A stretch of DNA of 30,289 nucleotides, from assembly GCF_019131995.1 (NCBI RefSeq), contig NZ_JAHONA010000028.1, positions 1 through 30,289 of the forward strand, read 5' to 3'. Position numbers and translations under genes: made by a program. Positions 24,001 to 30,289 of the stretch are shown one piece after another. Source of the DNA: Collinsella aerofaciens. Lineage in GTDB: Bacteria; Actinomycetota; Coriobacteriia; Coriobacteriales; Coriobacteriaceae. How positions within the stretch are numbered: the first letter of the stretch is position 1; each line of letters starts with the position of its first letter. A model generated the notes under the pieces. The model saw nothing but the letters and a program-made list of their open reading frames with translations. It was not told where the DNA came from and made no database searches.

Positions 24001-24875
24001 ATGTGTACTTCACCGTTAACAGCGCGGATAGCAAGGATTACGTCAACTACTCTGCTGGTGGTGGCGTGTATCGCTATACGCTCGGCGATGCAGAGGCGAC
24101 GCAGATTTATGATGCGGCTGGCCATTACCAGCACTGCGACTCTCCGGTCATTGCCGATGCATCTGGCAACCTGTACTACATCAATGACTCGGGCACGCTG
24201 TTTAAACTTGGAGCTGTCGAGTCTTGGACGGTTGCCTTTAATTCCAACGGCGGGTCTACTTGCGACACTAAGTTTGTTGCTACGGCCGACGGCAAGCTGG
24301 TCAAGCCGGCCGATCCGACGCGCGATGGCTACACTTTCGGCGGTTGGTATACCGATGAGACTTGCACGCAGGCGTATGACTTCAGTACGCCGGTGACGGC
24401 CGACCTGACGCTGTATGCCAAGTGGACTAAGAATGCCGTTAACCCTGGCGGTAATGGCGGTTCAGGCTCCAATGGCGGCAATGGCGGCGTTGGTTCGAAT
24501 GGCGGCGGCGGTTCTAGTACCGGTACTGGTTCCGGCACTGACGCTGGCACGGGTTCTGGCTCCGGCTCGAAGGGCGGCGCTATTGCCCCGGGCAAGAAGC
24601 CGGTGACCAAGACGACGGTGTCGACCAAGACCGAGACCAAGGACAACAAGTCCGACAAGAAGTCCGACAAGAAGTCTGACAAGAAGGACAACAAGTCCGA
24701 CAAGAAGTCCGATTCCAAGTCCGATACGGGTGCTGCTTCCATGACCACTGCTAAGAAGTCCTCTAGTGCTTCCGAGCAGGAGACGGGCACCAACCCGCTC
24801 GCCATTGTTGGCGTTGCCGCCGGCGTCATCGGTCTCGCCATCGTCGGCGTGTTCGTGTTCACCAAACGTCGGTAG
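21093..24875 (+). CDS. Surface protein with four DUF4430 (transcobalamin-like) domains and a PQQ-type beta-propeller, B12-riboswitch controlled
   Basis: A 1260-residue exported protein. ATG 21093 sits four bases after AGGAG (ATG 21099 is also possible, with better spacing). A long basic n-region precedes a signal-peptide core, with cleavage near AQLWA. An acidic Ser/Ala linker leads to four DUF4430-type domains at about residues 142-264, 269-375, 377-496 and 502-617. Each has an ADGK-type hairpin, a (Y/T)W(Q/R/H)L-like strand and a GDxVTF(A/M)Y-like end. DUF4430 resembles the C-terminal cobalamin-binding domain of transcobalamin. A PQQ/WD-like repeat beta-propeller follows (about 636-1040), then a Listeria-Bacteroides repeat (1046-1112), a Gly-rich linker, a KSDKK repeat spacer, a sortase-like EQETGTNP motif, a membrane helix and KRR. 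Inferred role: cell-surface capture of cobalamin or cobalamin-bound material. It is the first gene after the riboswitch. Confidence 0.88.
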   Translation: MDMFEDECQRASLRRRGVIARGVAKRCLVAFLAFAMAFGTTPAQLWAEGAEGITDAVAQATTPGEDAALVGGTAEQSGAEVSDSGSAPAASAATTEAATGDEGSATGESPATSEQSSTASAGQAGSAAAAAVQTENPTETGDVVKKQIEVSFSIIGTDADGKAQTWVAPTQLKLDEGATAADAFIKLQEKTGFKAKYDPNTAYGFYLESITSPSDGRTLAYDPTTHAYWQLFVDGASSSVGASSVKLTQGQKIEFAYTAGSASPVVKDQLAANVTVIGRDAQGKTQTWVDNAQYVVTSGSSALDLTKVALEANDIDAVAAGSFILSLKYNGVELGTPQDYSTYWQLFINGKSSDYTADNVTIHAGDTVTWFYGGWGDQLPSDSVHASVQVLGKDKDGKQQVWASTGQTSLKAGSTAKDLLEQTGLKLKATEESWGWYLRGITSPLDGKTYCGSDAATNSYWRFYVKGKSDAKYKFADVGAGAYELHEGDAVTFMYAGDSDALPGQVLGSADIIGPDVNGNNTRWGSASNVSLPEGSTAQDLIETVLKAKGIDYKASQSGAYWSITSPFEDKSYGYDGATGKYWHLYINGESSSLCANQVTLKSGDKVTFAYTTEKSPMPDPDKIVVDPSATTPNWDAEWAGYGNSGNGSTVTDAKTPAQAAGLKWAFDWKAESGQQYANCSEPVIANGFVYIATENELIKIDSSTGKKVASAPLASKVSYTSRPIYTNGLIIVPLNGGAVQAITADKLICKWLSPGLTDLTQSSCTVVSDGEYVYVGSVDISYDENYNATYGNGSFMRIKIATGEVSWQNIDAFEGYYWTGAALTDKYAIVPTSAGTLKCIDKTTGDVVSTMKLGALANADCVADPSNGSTFYQMTHDGKLHVISLSAKGVLSEQKTVDLGLTNNMSAPAVAGENLIVGGQTATGSALALYNLKTGKTTMVTAADGKELPAGFNGIAATPLVSVQGGKTYVYFTVNSADSKDYVNYSAGGGVYRYTLGDAEATQIYDAAGHYQHCDSPVIADASGNLYYINDSGTLFKLGAVESWTVAFNSNGGSTCDTKFVATADGKLVKPADPTRDGYTFGGWYTDETCTQAYDFSTPVTADLTLYAKWTKNAVNPGGNGGSGSNGGNGGVGSNGGGGSSTGTGSGTDAGTGSGSGSKGGAIAPGKKPVTKTTVSTKTETKDNKSDKKSDKKSDKKDNKSDKKSDSKSDTGAASMTTAKKSSSASEQETGTNPLAIVGVAAGVIGLAIVGVFVFTKRR

Positions 24876-24884
24876 GTGAGGGCT

Positions 24885-25787
24885 GTGTCCAATAAATCCA
24901 AGGACGCTGACCCCAAGCAACCAGATTCCTCGTTCATTCAGCTCGATGATCCAAAGCAAAAGGGCGCCGCTTCGGCGGCGTCCACCTCTCGTCGCAAGGC
25001 GCTCCTCGGCGTTCTGACTGCTGCATGCACCATTCTGATCGTCGTCTCGCTGGGTTTCGTCCATCCTTCCACAAGCGGTGCCTGGTCCATCGACTGGATC
25101 ATTCAGACCGTGACGGGGGAGAGCGTCGTCACCAAGGACACCAAGGCGTCTGGCTCGACTACGACTTCGGGCGAGGCCAGTTCCAAGGATTCCAAGTCAT
25201 CGAATGACGCAAAAGATGAGTCCAAGGGTTCGAACGACGACAAGGACGATTCCGAGTCTTCAAACAAGGAATCGGACAAAAACTCGGATAGCAAGAAGTC
25301 CGAGGACCGGGGCGGCAAGAAGTCTGGCGATAAATCCGCTGCCCAAAATACGGGAGCCAGTGATACTTCCAATGCGTCTGGCGGTGCTTCTTCGGGCGGT
25401 GGCCAGTCGTCTGATGGAGCCTCATCCTCTAATGGTGGAAACGCCTCCTCGGGCGGCCAGAGCGGCTCACAGGAGTCCAACTACGTTACGGTGACGGTTT
25501 CGGTCACATCGAGCTCTGTGGGCAATCCTGTGTCCTCTGGTGGCACCTTTACCTTTAACGAAGGCGCTACCGTCTACGATGCCCTGTGCGCGCTGGGCCT
25601 TTCTGTCAACGCACATGGCTCGTCGTACGGTACGTATGTCTCCGCGATTGGTGGTTTGGCCGAGAAACAGTACGGCGGCACGAGCGGCTGGATGTACTCC
25701 GTCAACGGCACAACGCCCATGACGGCCTGCAGTAACTACGTTCTCTCCAATGGCGACGACGTTGTTTGGTATTACGTAACGGGCTAG
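24885..25787 (+). CDS. Membrane-anchored protein with one C-terminal DUF4430 domain
   Basis: A 300-residue protein. GTG 24885 is chosen, behind AGGTGAG; a GTG at 24876 directly after the previous stop is the alternative. One membrane helix lies at about residues 40-60 (ALLGVLTAACTILIVVSLGF) with a basic RRK before it, so the rest is outside. A long Ser/Lys/Asp-rich low-complexity spacer (about 75-200) leads to a single DUF4430 domain: YVTVTVSVTSSS, EGATVYDALCALGLSV, GGTSGWMYSVNGTTP, NGDDVVWYYVTG. It follows the 1260-residue gene with nine bases between stop and chosen start, so it is under the same riboswitch. Probably a membrane-proximal partner that receives the ligand from the larger protein. 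That role is inference. Confidence 0.85.
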   Translation: MSNKSKDADPKQPDSSFIQLDDPKQKGAASAASTSRRKALLGVLTAACTILIVVSLGFVHPSTSGAWSIDWIIQTVTGESVVTKDTKASGSTTTSGEASSKDSKSSNDAKDESKGSNDDKDDSESSNKESDKNSDSKKSEDRGGKKSGDKSAAQNTGASDTSNASGGASSGGGQSSDGASSSNGGNASSGGQSGSQESNYVTVTVSVTSSSVGNPVSSGGTFTFNEGATVYDALCALGLSVNAHGSSYGTYVSAIGGLAEKQYGGTSGWMYSVNGTTPMTACSNYVLSNGDDVVWYYVTG

Positions 25788-25809
25788 AGGCCCCGACATA
25801 GCGCGCCAG

Positions 25810-25847
25810 ACGGGCGGTTCGGACCAACATCCGGACCGCCCGTTTTT
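25810..25847 (+). terminator. Terminator of the DUF4430 operon
   Basis: A 14-bp stem with one mismatch (25810-25823 with 25830-25843) is followed by TTTTT. It lies 22 bases after the operon's last stop. Confidence 0.8.
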
Positions 25848-25886
25848 CATGCGAATGGGACTGGGTCGCCGGGTCTCTCTGCAAAC

Positions 25887-25921
25887 AAAAAAACCGGTTG
25901 GAACGGGAATTCCAACCGGTT
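25887..25921 (-). terminator. Terminator of the first gtrA-like gene
   Basis: A 12-bp perfect stem (25892-25903 AACCGGTTGGAA with 25910-25921) is followed, on the minus strand, by seven T (plus-strand A-run 25887-25893). Confidence 0.8.
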
Positions 25922-25947
25922 ATACATTCAAGCAAATAGTGAATCGA

Positions 25948-26355
25948 CTACGACCGTGCGCCCTCGAGGAAGAAGCGGCGGCTGAAGTAGTTGTACCAGG
26001 TGACGAGGAACGTGGCGATGGCCTTCATGGCCTGGTAGCCGATGCTCAAAAACGTGACGCCCACAAACATATACAGGTCGTTGAGGCCCAGGCCGATCAC
26101 CGACAGGATGGTGAAGATCGTGAACTCGCGCTTGCGGCTCATGCCTTCGCGGTGGTCGAACACGTACTTCATGCTGAGCCAGTAGTTGACCACGACGGAC
26201 GTGATAAACGAGATCGTGGTGCTCATCAAAAAGTCGAGGTGGAACAGCTCGACGAGCGCAATGAGCATGCCCCAGTCGATGCCAAAGGAGATAAGACCCA
26301 CGACGGCAAACTTGAGGAACTGCTTGGTATGAGGTTGTGCCAGCGCCTTGCGCAC
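25948..26355 (-). CDS. GtrA-family membrane protein (copy 1)
   Basis: A 135-residue integral membrane protein with four helices. GTG 26355 is taken as start; the ribosome site is weak. Family features: FLKFAVVGLISFGIDWGMLI at the N-terminus, VVVNYWLSMKYVFDHR in the middle, and YNYFSRRFFLEG at the C-terminus. GtrA proteins move undecaprenyl-linked sugars or related precursors across the membrane for wall or surface polysaccharide decoration. It is a diverged paralogue of the gene at 26575-26970, on the same strand with a hairpin between them. A strong terminator follows. Confidence 0.85.
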   Translation of the reverse strand: MRKALAQPHTKQFLKFAVVGLISFGIDWGMLIALVELFHLDFLMSTTISFITSVVVNYWLSMKYVFDHREGMSRKREFTIFTILSVIGLGLNDLYMFVGVTFLSIGYQAMKAIATFLVTWYNYFSRRFFLEGARS

Positions 26356-26508
26356 GTAATCACATCCAATGCGTTGATGAATCGAGCAGAGGATACTTTA
26401 GAGCTTTTACAAGGGAAACGTAAGGTCTTTGCCAAGAACTATATGAACTCGCCAAATTTTCAAGAGCTAATCCGCAAACGTTGAAAATTTGCCCGTAAAC
26501 GAGCGACA

Positions 26509-26548
26509 CCCACGGACGATACTGCGCTGAGTGCGCGTCGTCCGTGGG
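26509..26548 (-). terminator. Terminator-like hairpin after the second gtrA-like gene
   Basis: An 11-bp stem (26509-26519 CCCACGGACGA with 26538-26548) lies just beyond the stop at 26575, reading on the minus strand. The T-run is poor. Confidence 0.4.
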
Positions 26549-26574
26549 CGCCGTAATGCTGCAGGGGTTTCGAG

Positions 26575-26970
26575 CTATTTTGTCTCGTCGCCCTCCAGGA
26601 AGATTTTTCGGGTCACAAAGTTGTAGACCATGACAAGCGCGGTGGCGCAGATCTTGGCGATATTGGCCTCGAGTCCCAGGCCGGCGTTGAGCGCCAGCAC
26701 GATGCCGTCGTTGAGCACCAAACCGATCACGGACAGCACGACAAAGATGATGAACTCGCGGCGGCGGCTCATGCCTTCCTTGTGCGCAAACACGTACTTC
26801 ATGCTTGCGAGGTAGTTAAAGATGAGTGAGATGATAAAGCCGCTGGTGTTGGCGATTAGGATGTTGAGGCCCAGACCGTAGTGGAGCAGATTCATAATGC
26901 CAAAGTCGATAACCGTGGCAATGACACCGACGACGCCAAATTTCATGATCTGCGCAAGGAGCTTTTGCAT
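26575..26970 (-). CDS. GtrA-family membrane protein (copy 2)
   Basis: A 131-residue four-helix membrane protein; ATG 26970 is chosen because AAGGCAGG precedes it. An in-frame TTG at 27033 would add 21 residues. Key stretches: IMKFGVVGVIATVIDFGIMN, FNYLASMKYVFAHKEG, and a closing YNFVTRKIFLEGDE. It is closely similar in plan to copy 1 (both keep SMKYVF-H--EGMSR-REF), so the two arose by duplication and then diverged. It follows fbp by 78 bases on the same strand and may be co-transcribed with it. Expected role: flipping or transporting lipid-linked sugar precursors. Confidence 0.85.
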   Translation of the reverse strand: MQKLLAQIMKFGVVGVIATVIDFGIMNLLHYGLGLNILIANTSGFIISLIFNYLASMKYVFAHKEGMSRRREFIIFVVLSVIGLVLNDGIVLALNAGLGLEANIAKICATALVMVYNFVTRKIFLEGDETK

Positions 26971-27048
26971 GGTACCTGCCTTAAGCTGGCGCCGAAGCGC
27001 CGCGGGGATGACAAACTCAGCAAGTTTAGCCAATCCCCGCGGGTGGTG

Positions 27049-28965
27049 CTAGGCGCGCTCCTCGATAGCACCGTTTCTATATGCATCGAGCAGCTGACGC
27101 AGGTCTTGGATTTGGCTGCGGATCTTGGCGCCAGTATCGGTGTCGCTCACCATGCGGCGACGGTCCGCTTGGTCAAAACGGTTGGTCTCGCTTTCGATGT
27201 CCACGTTGCGCGTGAGTGCCTCGGCAACCGTCGTAAAGGCCCGGTGCGACTTGAGGCGGCAGCCGCGCGAGCTCGAGATGAGCGTATAGCCGGCGATGCC
27301 CGTCTTGGGATGGTAAGCGCGGCAGAAGCCGCCATCGATGACCAGCAGCTTGCCCTCGGCGCGGATGGGCTGCTCGCCCTTGGTGGTTTTAACGGGCGTG
27401 TGGCCGTTGATGATGTGGCCGGTCGGCGAGCATGCCATGGGCGCGACGCCAAACTCGCGCATGATATCATCGCAGACCGAGGGCGACTTGGTAAGCGTAA
27501 AGTACGGGTCCATCGGCTCGACCCAGGTGCTCTTATCGGCGATATAGGCGCGCTCAAAGGTACGCACCAGGCGTCCGCTGGCGGGTGAATTGAAGCCAAT
27601 CCACAGGTACCACATCCAGTCGAGGGCATCGCGGTCGCCCACGCGCCACGCGCGGCGGGCGATGTGGTCGCAAAAATCGAGATAATCGCGGCCAGCGTGC
27701 CAGGTGCCCAGGCAGTTCATGCTGCTAAAGGTGCCGTCTTCGTTGAGCGGAACGCAGCCGTGGAAGAGCAGGTTGCCGTTGGCGACCTTGTAAATCGAGC
27801 CGTGGGAATAGAGGAAATCGATATGGCGATGCAGGTGATCGGCGGTGACAAACTCTGACACGAGCTTGTCGATGATGTGCTGCTCCTGAGACGTGAGCGT
27901 GTAGGGGTCCGCCGGGTCGACGGTGGGGAAGTCGTTGGTCGTGAGCGGCCACACGCTGTCGTCGGCGAGCGTGACCGTGCCGGTGTCGTGGTCGATCTTG
28001 TCGAGTAACAGGCGGTCGGTCATATCGAACTCGGGGTGGCGCTGGATAATCTGGCCCTCGAGCTTAAAGAGCAGCACGTTGATGGCCTTGATCAGCGGGG
28101 TGATGGACTCACCGGCGGTGTAGGTGGCATCGGCAAAGGCGACAAGCTCACGCAGCGAGATGCCGTAGTCGTTCTCCAGGATCTCGTAGTTGTCGTAGCG
28201 TAGGTTGTTGCGCAACACCGTGGCGATGCAGGCGGGCTCACCGGCCGCAGCGCCCATCCACAGCAAGTCGTGGTTGCCCCACTGGATGTCGAGTGAATGG
28301 TAGGTGAGCAGACGGTCCATAATCTTGGCCGCGCCGCCGCCGCGGTCGAAGATGTCGCCCACCAGGTGCAGGTGGTCGACGGCCAGGCGCTTGATGAGCG
28401 AGGCGAGCGACTCGATAAAGTCGTCGGCGCTGGCGGTCTCCAGGATGGACTCCACGATGCGCTCGTGATAGCGCACGCGATAGTTGTTCTCGTCCGGGTG
28501 CGTGTGCAACAACTCGTCGATGATGTAGGCGTAGTCGCGCGGGATGGCCTTACGCACCTTGGAGCGCGTGTAGCGGCTTGAAAGTGAGCGAGCGACCATG
28601 ATGAGCTGGTCAAGCATCGTCTTGTACCAGGTTGGCGAGTCCTCGCGCCGGCTGCGGACCAGGTCGATCTTCTCGCGCGGGTAGTAGATGAGCGTACACA
28701 GCTCGCCCTTTTCGTCAAAGGAGAGCGTGTCGCCAAAGATCTCGTCGACATGTTCGCGCACGACGCCCGAGCAGTTGTTGAGGATGTGCATAAAGGCTTC
28801 GTACTCACCATGCACGTCGCTCATAAAATGCTCGGTGCCTTTGGGCAGGTTGAGGATGGCCGAGAGATTGATGATTTCGGTAAACGCGGATTGTTCGGTG
28901 GGGAACTGTCTCGAAAGCAGGCGCAGATACTTGAAGTCTTGCGGGTTGCGATCGAATGCGACCAT
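27049..28965 (-). CDS. fbp: Class III fructose-1,6-bisphosphatase
   Basis: A 638-residue enzyme converting fructose-1,6-bisphosphate to fructose-6-phosphate in gluconeogenesis. ATG 28965 follows GGAAGGTG; the 15 extra in-frame residues upstream have no site. It belongs to the Firmicutes-type FBPase III family, which has a metallophosphatase core. SDVHGEYEAF carries the first D-x-H, GDIFDRGGGAAKIM the GDxxDRG, and WGNHD the GNHD motif. A further His-containing patch is SPTGHIINGHTPVKT near the C-terminus. Length fits the family (B. subtilis Fbp is about 670). It is the first gene of a minus-strand group with the gtrA-like gene. Its upstream region has a LacI-type palindrome. Confidence 0.95.
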   Translation of the reverse strand: MVAFDRNPQDFKYLRLLSRQFPTEQSAFTEIINLSAILNLPKGTEHFMSDVHGEYEAFMHILNNCSGVVREHVDEIFGDTLSFDEKGELCTLIYYPREKIDLVRSRREDSPTWYKTMLDQLIMVARSLSSRYTRSKVRKAIPRDYAYIIDELLHTHPDENNYRVRYHERIVESILETASADDFIESLASLIKRLAVDHLHLVGDIFDRGGGAAKIMDRLLTYHSLDIQWGNHDLLWMGAAAGEPACIATVLRNNLRYDNYEILENDYGISLRELVAFADATYTAGESITPLIKAINVLLFKLEGQIIQRHPEFDMTDRLLLDKIDHDTGTVTLADDSVWPLTTNDFPTVDPADPYTLTSQEQHIIDKLVSEFVTADHLHRHIDFLYSHGSIYKVANGNLLFHGCVPLNEDGTFSSMNCLGTWHAGRDYLDFCDHIARRAWRVGDRDALDWMWYLWIGFNSPASGRLVRTFERAYIADKSTWVEPMDPYFTLTKSPSVCDDIMREFGVAPMACSPTGHIINGHTPVKTTKGEQPIRAEGKLLVIDGGFCRAYHPKTGIAGYTLISSSRGCRLKSHRAFTTVAEALTRNVDIESETNRFDQADRRRMVSDTDTGAKIRSQIQDLRQLLDAYRNGAIEERA

Positions 28966-29285
28966 GAAACACCTTCCGATGGGGCTGGTAAAACTGATAA
29001 ACAGCGTCAAACGTTTACCAGTATGCGCCGCTTTTGTTTCGATTTTGCGCCAGCGGCTGAATTGTCGGCTGAACGGTTTGGTAAATCGATTTAGTTGAGG
29101 TAGATATGGCGGTTGGGTGGAGACGACAGAGGGTGTTTTCTCAGATATTTATGCGTGGGGCCGGTGGAGACGATGGTGGTAAAGATGTTCACTATATTTG
29201 GTTCGATTTGGTAAATAGTGGACATATGTACCGCATGTAGGCTCACTGTGCGATAATTTGCGCAGCAATGAGTAAGGAGCCTCAT
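28966..29285. other. Divergent intergenic region between fbp and degV-like gene
   Basis: No gene is seen. It holds the fbp promoter region with palindromic repeats, a repeated TTTGGTAAAT (29077-29086 and 29207-29216), a repeated GGTGGAGACGA (about 29116 and 29163), and a possible -10 GATAAT at 29252-29257 for the DegV-like gene. Confidence 0.45.
28985..29021 (-). promoter_or_regulatory. Candidate LacI-family-type operator upstream of fbp
   Basis: CTGGTAAA (28985-28992) and TTTACCAG (29014-29021) form a perfect inverted repeat. Inside the right half, CAAACGTTTACC has the AAACGTTT core typical of LacI/CcpA-type sites. It is within 60 bases of the fbp start, where a sugar-responsive repressor would act. 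Not a full match to the Bacillus cre consensus. Confidence 0.35.
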
Positions 29286-30176
29286 ATGAGTGATTTTGTC
29301 CTGACCTGTGAATCCGCCGCCGACCGAACCCGTGAGTTCTTTGAATCGCGCAATATTCCCGTCGCGTATTTTCATTACGAGATCGACGATGTTGTCTATA
29401 CGGACGATCTGTATCAGTCGATTACGCCGGACGAGTTTTTTGCCCAGATTGCCGCGGGCGCCATGCCCAAGACGTCTCAGGTGAGCGTGGGCGAGTACGA
29501 GGAGTTTTGGGAGCCGTTTGTTGCCGAGGGTAAAGACGTGCTGCACCTGACGTTGTCGTCGGGTATTTCGGGCACGTATGGATCGGCCTGCGTCGCGGCG
29601 CAGATGCTCGCGGATCGCTATCCCCAGGGCGGCAAGGTGCGCGTCATCGATTCGCTGGGGGCGTCTTCGGGCTTTGGTCTGTTGCTGGAATATGCCGCCG
29701 ACGTGCGCGATAGCGGGGCTTCACTCGACGAGACGGCCGCTTGGATTGAGGAGCATAAACTCAACCTGCACCACTGGTTCTTCTCGACCGATCTGTCGAG
29801 CTACCTGCGCGGCGGTCGCATTTCGGCCGCGAGCGCGATCATCGGCACGGCGCTCAAGATTTGCCCGCTTATGACGGTCGATTGCGAAGGTAAGCTGTCG
29901 CCACGTGAGAAGATTCGCACTAAGAAGCGCGCGATTTCCGAGATGGCTAAGACCATGATGGCACACGTGCTGGACGGTGCGGATTATTCGGGTAAGTGCA
30001 TCATGTCGCACTCGGCGTGCCGCGAGGATGCCGAGGCAGTTGCGGCGCTGATTGAGGAACAGGTTCCGCAGCTTAAAGGCAAGATTGAGATCAATGACAT
30101 CGGTACTCTGATTGGCTCGCATACCGGACCTGGTAAGGTGGCGCTCTTCTTTATGGGCGACAAGCGCGTGGATTAA
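29286..30176 (+). CDS. DegV family protein (fatty-acid-binding, FakB-like)
   Basis: A 296-residue cytoplasmic protein; ATG 29286 follows AAGGAG by six bases. DegV/FakB proteins bind fatty acids and hand them to the kinase FakA for phosphorylation before phospholipid synthesis. Family patches: TSQVSVGEY, SSGISGTYGSA, the DSLGASSGFGLLL segment, YLRGGRIS, and the closing IGSHTGPGKVALFF. It is complete, with a normal length of about 280-300. No fakA-like gene is in the window. It has its own divergent promoter region facing fbp. Confidence 0.93.
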   Translation: MSDFVLTCESAADRTREFFESRNIPVAYFHYEIDDVVYTDDLYQSITPDEFFAQIAAGAMPKTSQVSVGEYEEFWEPFVAEGKDVLHLTLSSGISGTYGSACVAAQMLADRYPQGGKVRVIDSLGASSGFGLLLEYAADVRDSGASLDETAAWIEEHKLNLHHWFFSTDLSSYLRGGRISAASAIIGTALKICPLMTVDCEGKLSPREKIRTKKRAISEMAKTMMAHVLDGADYSGKCIMSHSACREDAEAVAALIEEQVPQLKGKIEINDIGTLIGSHTGPGKVALFFMGDKRVD

Positions 30177-30240
30177 TTTGCCCCATCACGTCGCTGCATG
30201 ATTGCTCAAACGAAAACGGCCCGTCTCACGTTTGTGAACT

Positions 30241-30274
30241 GCCTCCCATTTCTTGGACATGAGAAATGGGAGGC
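30241..30274 (+). terminator. Strong hairpin at the window edge: degV-like terminator or left end of an IS3-family element
   Basis: A 13-bp perfect stem (30241-30253 GCCTCCCATTTCT with 30262-30274) is followed by TTTCTTTATG. The stretch from about 30235 (TGAACTGCCTCCCATTTCTT, then GGACA) resembles the terminal repeats of IS3/IS150-group elements, and an ATG follows just before the window ends. As a terminator it is 65 bases past the DegV-like stop. Only more sequence can separate the two readings. Confidence 0.5.
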
Positions 30275-30289
30275 TTTCTTTATGCGCGT

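Noticed and set aside
22866..24134. 422-codon open frame on the minus strand
   Set aside because: Antisense to the beta-propeller part of the surface protein; no motifs.
24600..24730. Short tandem repeats that could be mistaken for a CRISPR or VNTR
   Set aside because: They encode the KSDKK spacer of the surface protein in frame; there is no spacer/repeat alternation.

Overview
The window looks like a chromosome segment of a GC-rich, Gram-positive-type gut actinobacterium of the class Coriobacteriia, most likely Collinsella or a close relative. The reasons are the GC-rich coding style, AGGAG-type ribosome binding sites, lipobox lipoproteins, sortase-like tails on surface proteins, and the gene mix (C69 dipeptidase, class III fructose bisphosphatase, DegV, stand-alone methenyl-THF cyclohydrolase). 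The genus is an inference from family content, not from a marker gene. No tRNA, rRNA or CRISPR array was seen.

Layout. Positions 245-4138: a tethered membrane protein with low-complexity arms, a convergent CDF metal exporter, and a zinc-ribbon protein. Positions 4360-10996 are an accessory block: a small gene pair with a probable frameshift; a surface protein / LHH-nuclease lipoprotein / SUKH immunity operon (5042-7917); a 30-residue membrane peptide facing a convergent RNA (8316-8604); an ADP-ribosylglycohydrolase; a DUF1016/PD-(D/E)XK nuclease; and a PH-like gene broken by an in-frame TAG. Positions 11089-14459: a Tat-exported, wall-anchored PI-PLC-like protein and a lipoprotein, both on the minus strand. 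Positions 14920-16409: cyclohydrolase plus folD, followed by a short element bounded by 31-bp perfect inverted repeats. Positions 16765-20625: C69 dipeptidase, then a phasin-like/UbiB kinase pair.

Positions 20796-25787 are the most striking part: a cobalamin riboswitch followed by two surface proteins. The first (1260 aa) carries four DUF4430 (transcobalamin-like) domains, a PQQ-type beta-propeller and a Listeria-Bacteroides repeat. The second carries one DUF4430 domain. Together they look like a B12-controlled surface system for capturing cobalamin. Positions 25948-28965 (minus): two GtrA-family membrane proteins and class III fbp. A DegV fatty-acid-binding protein follows, and the window ends in a hairpin that may be the left end of an IS3-family element.

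Main themes: surface display of binding or hydrolytic proteins, inter-bacterial conflict (toxin/immunity, nuclease, type I toxin-like peptide), and one-carbon metabolism in which a FolD lacking its cyclohydrolase lysine sits beside a dedicated cyclohydrolase.
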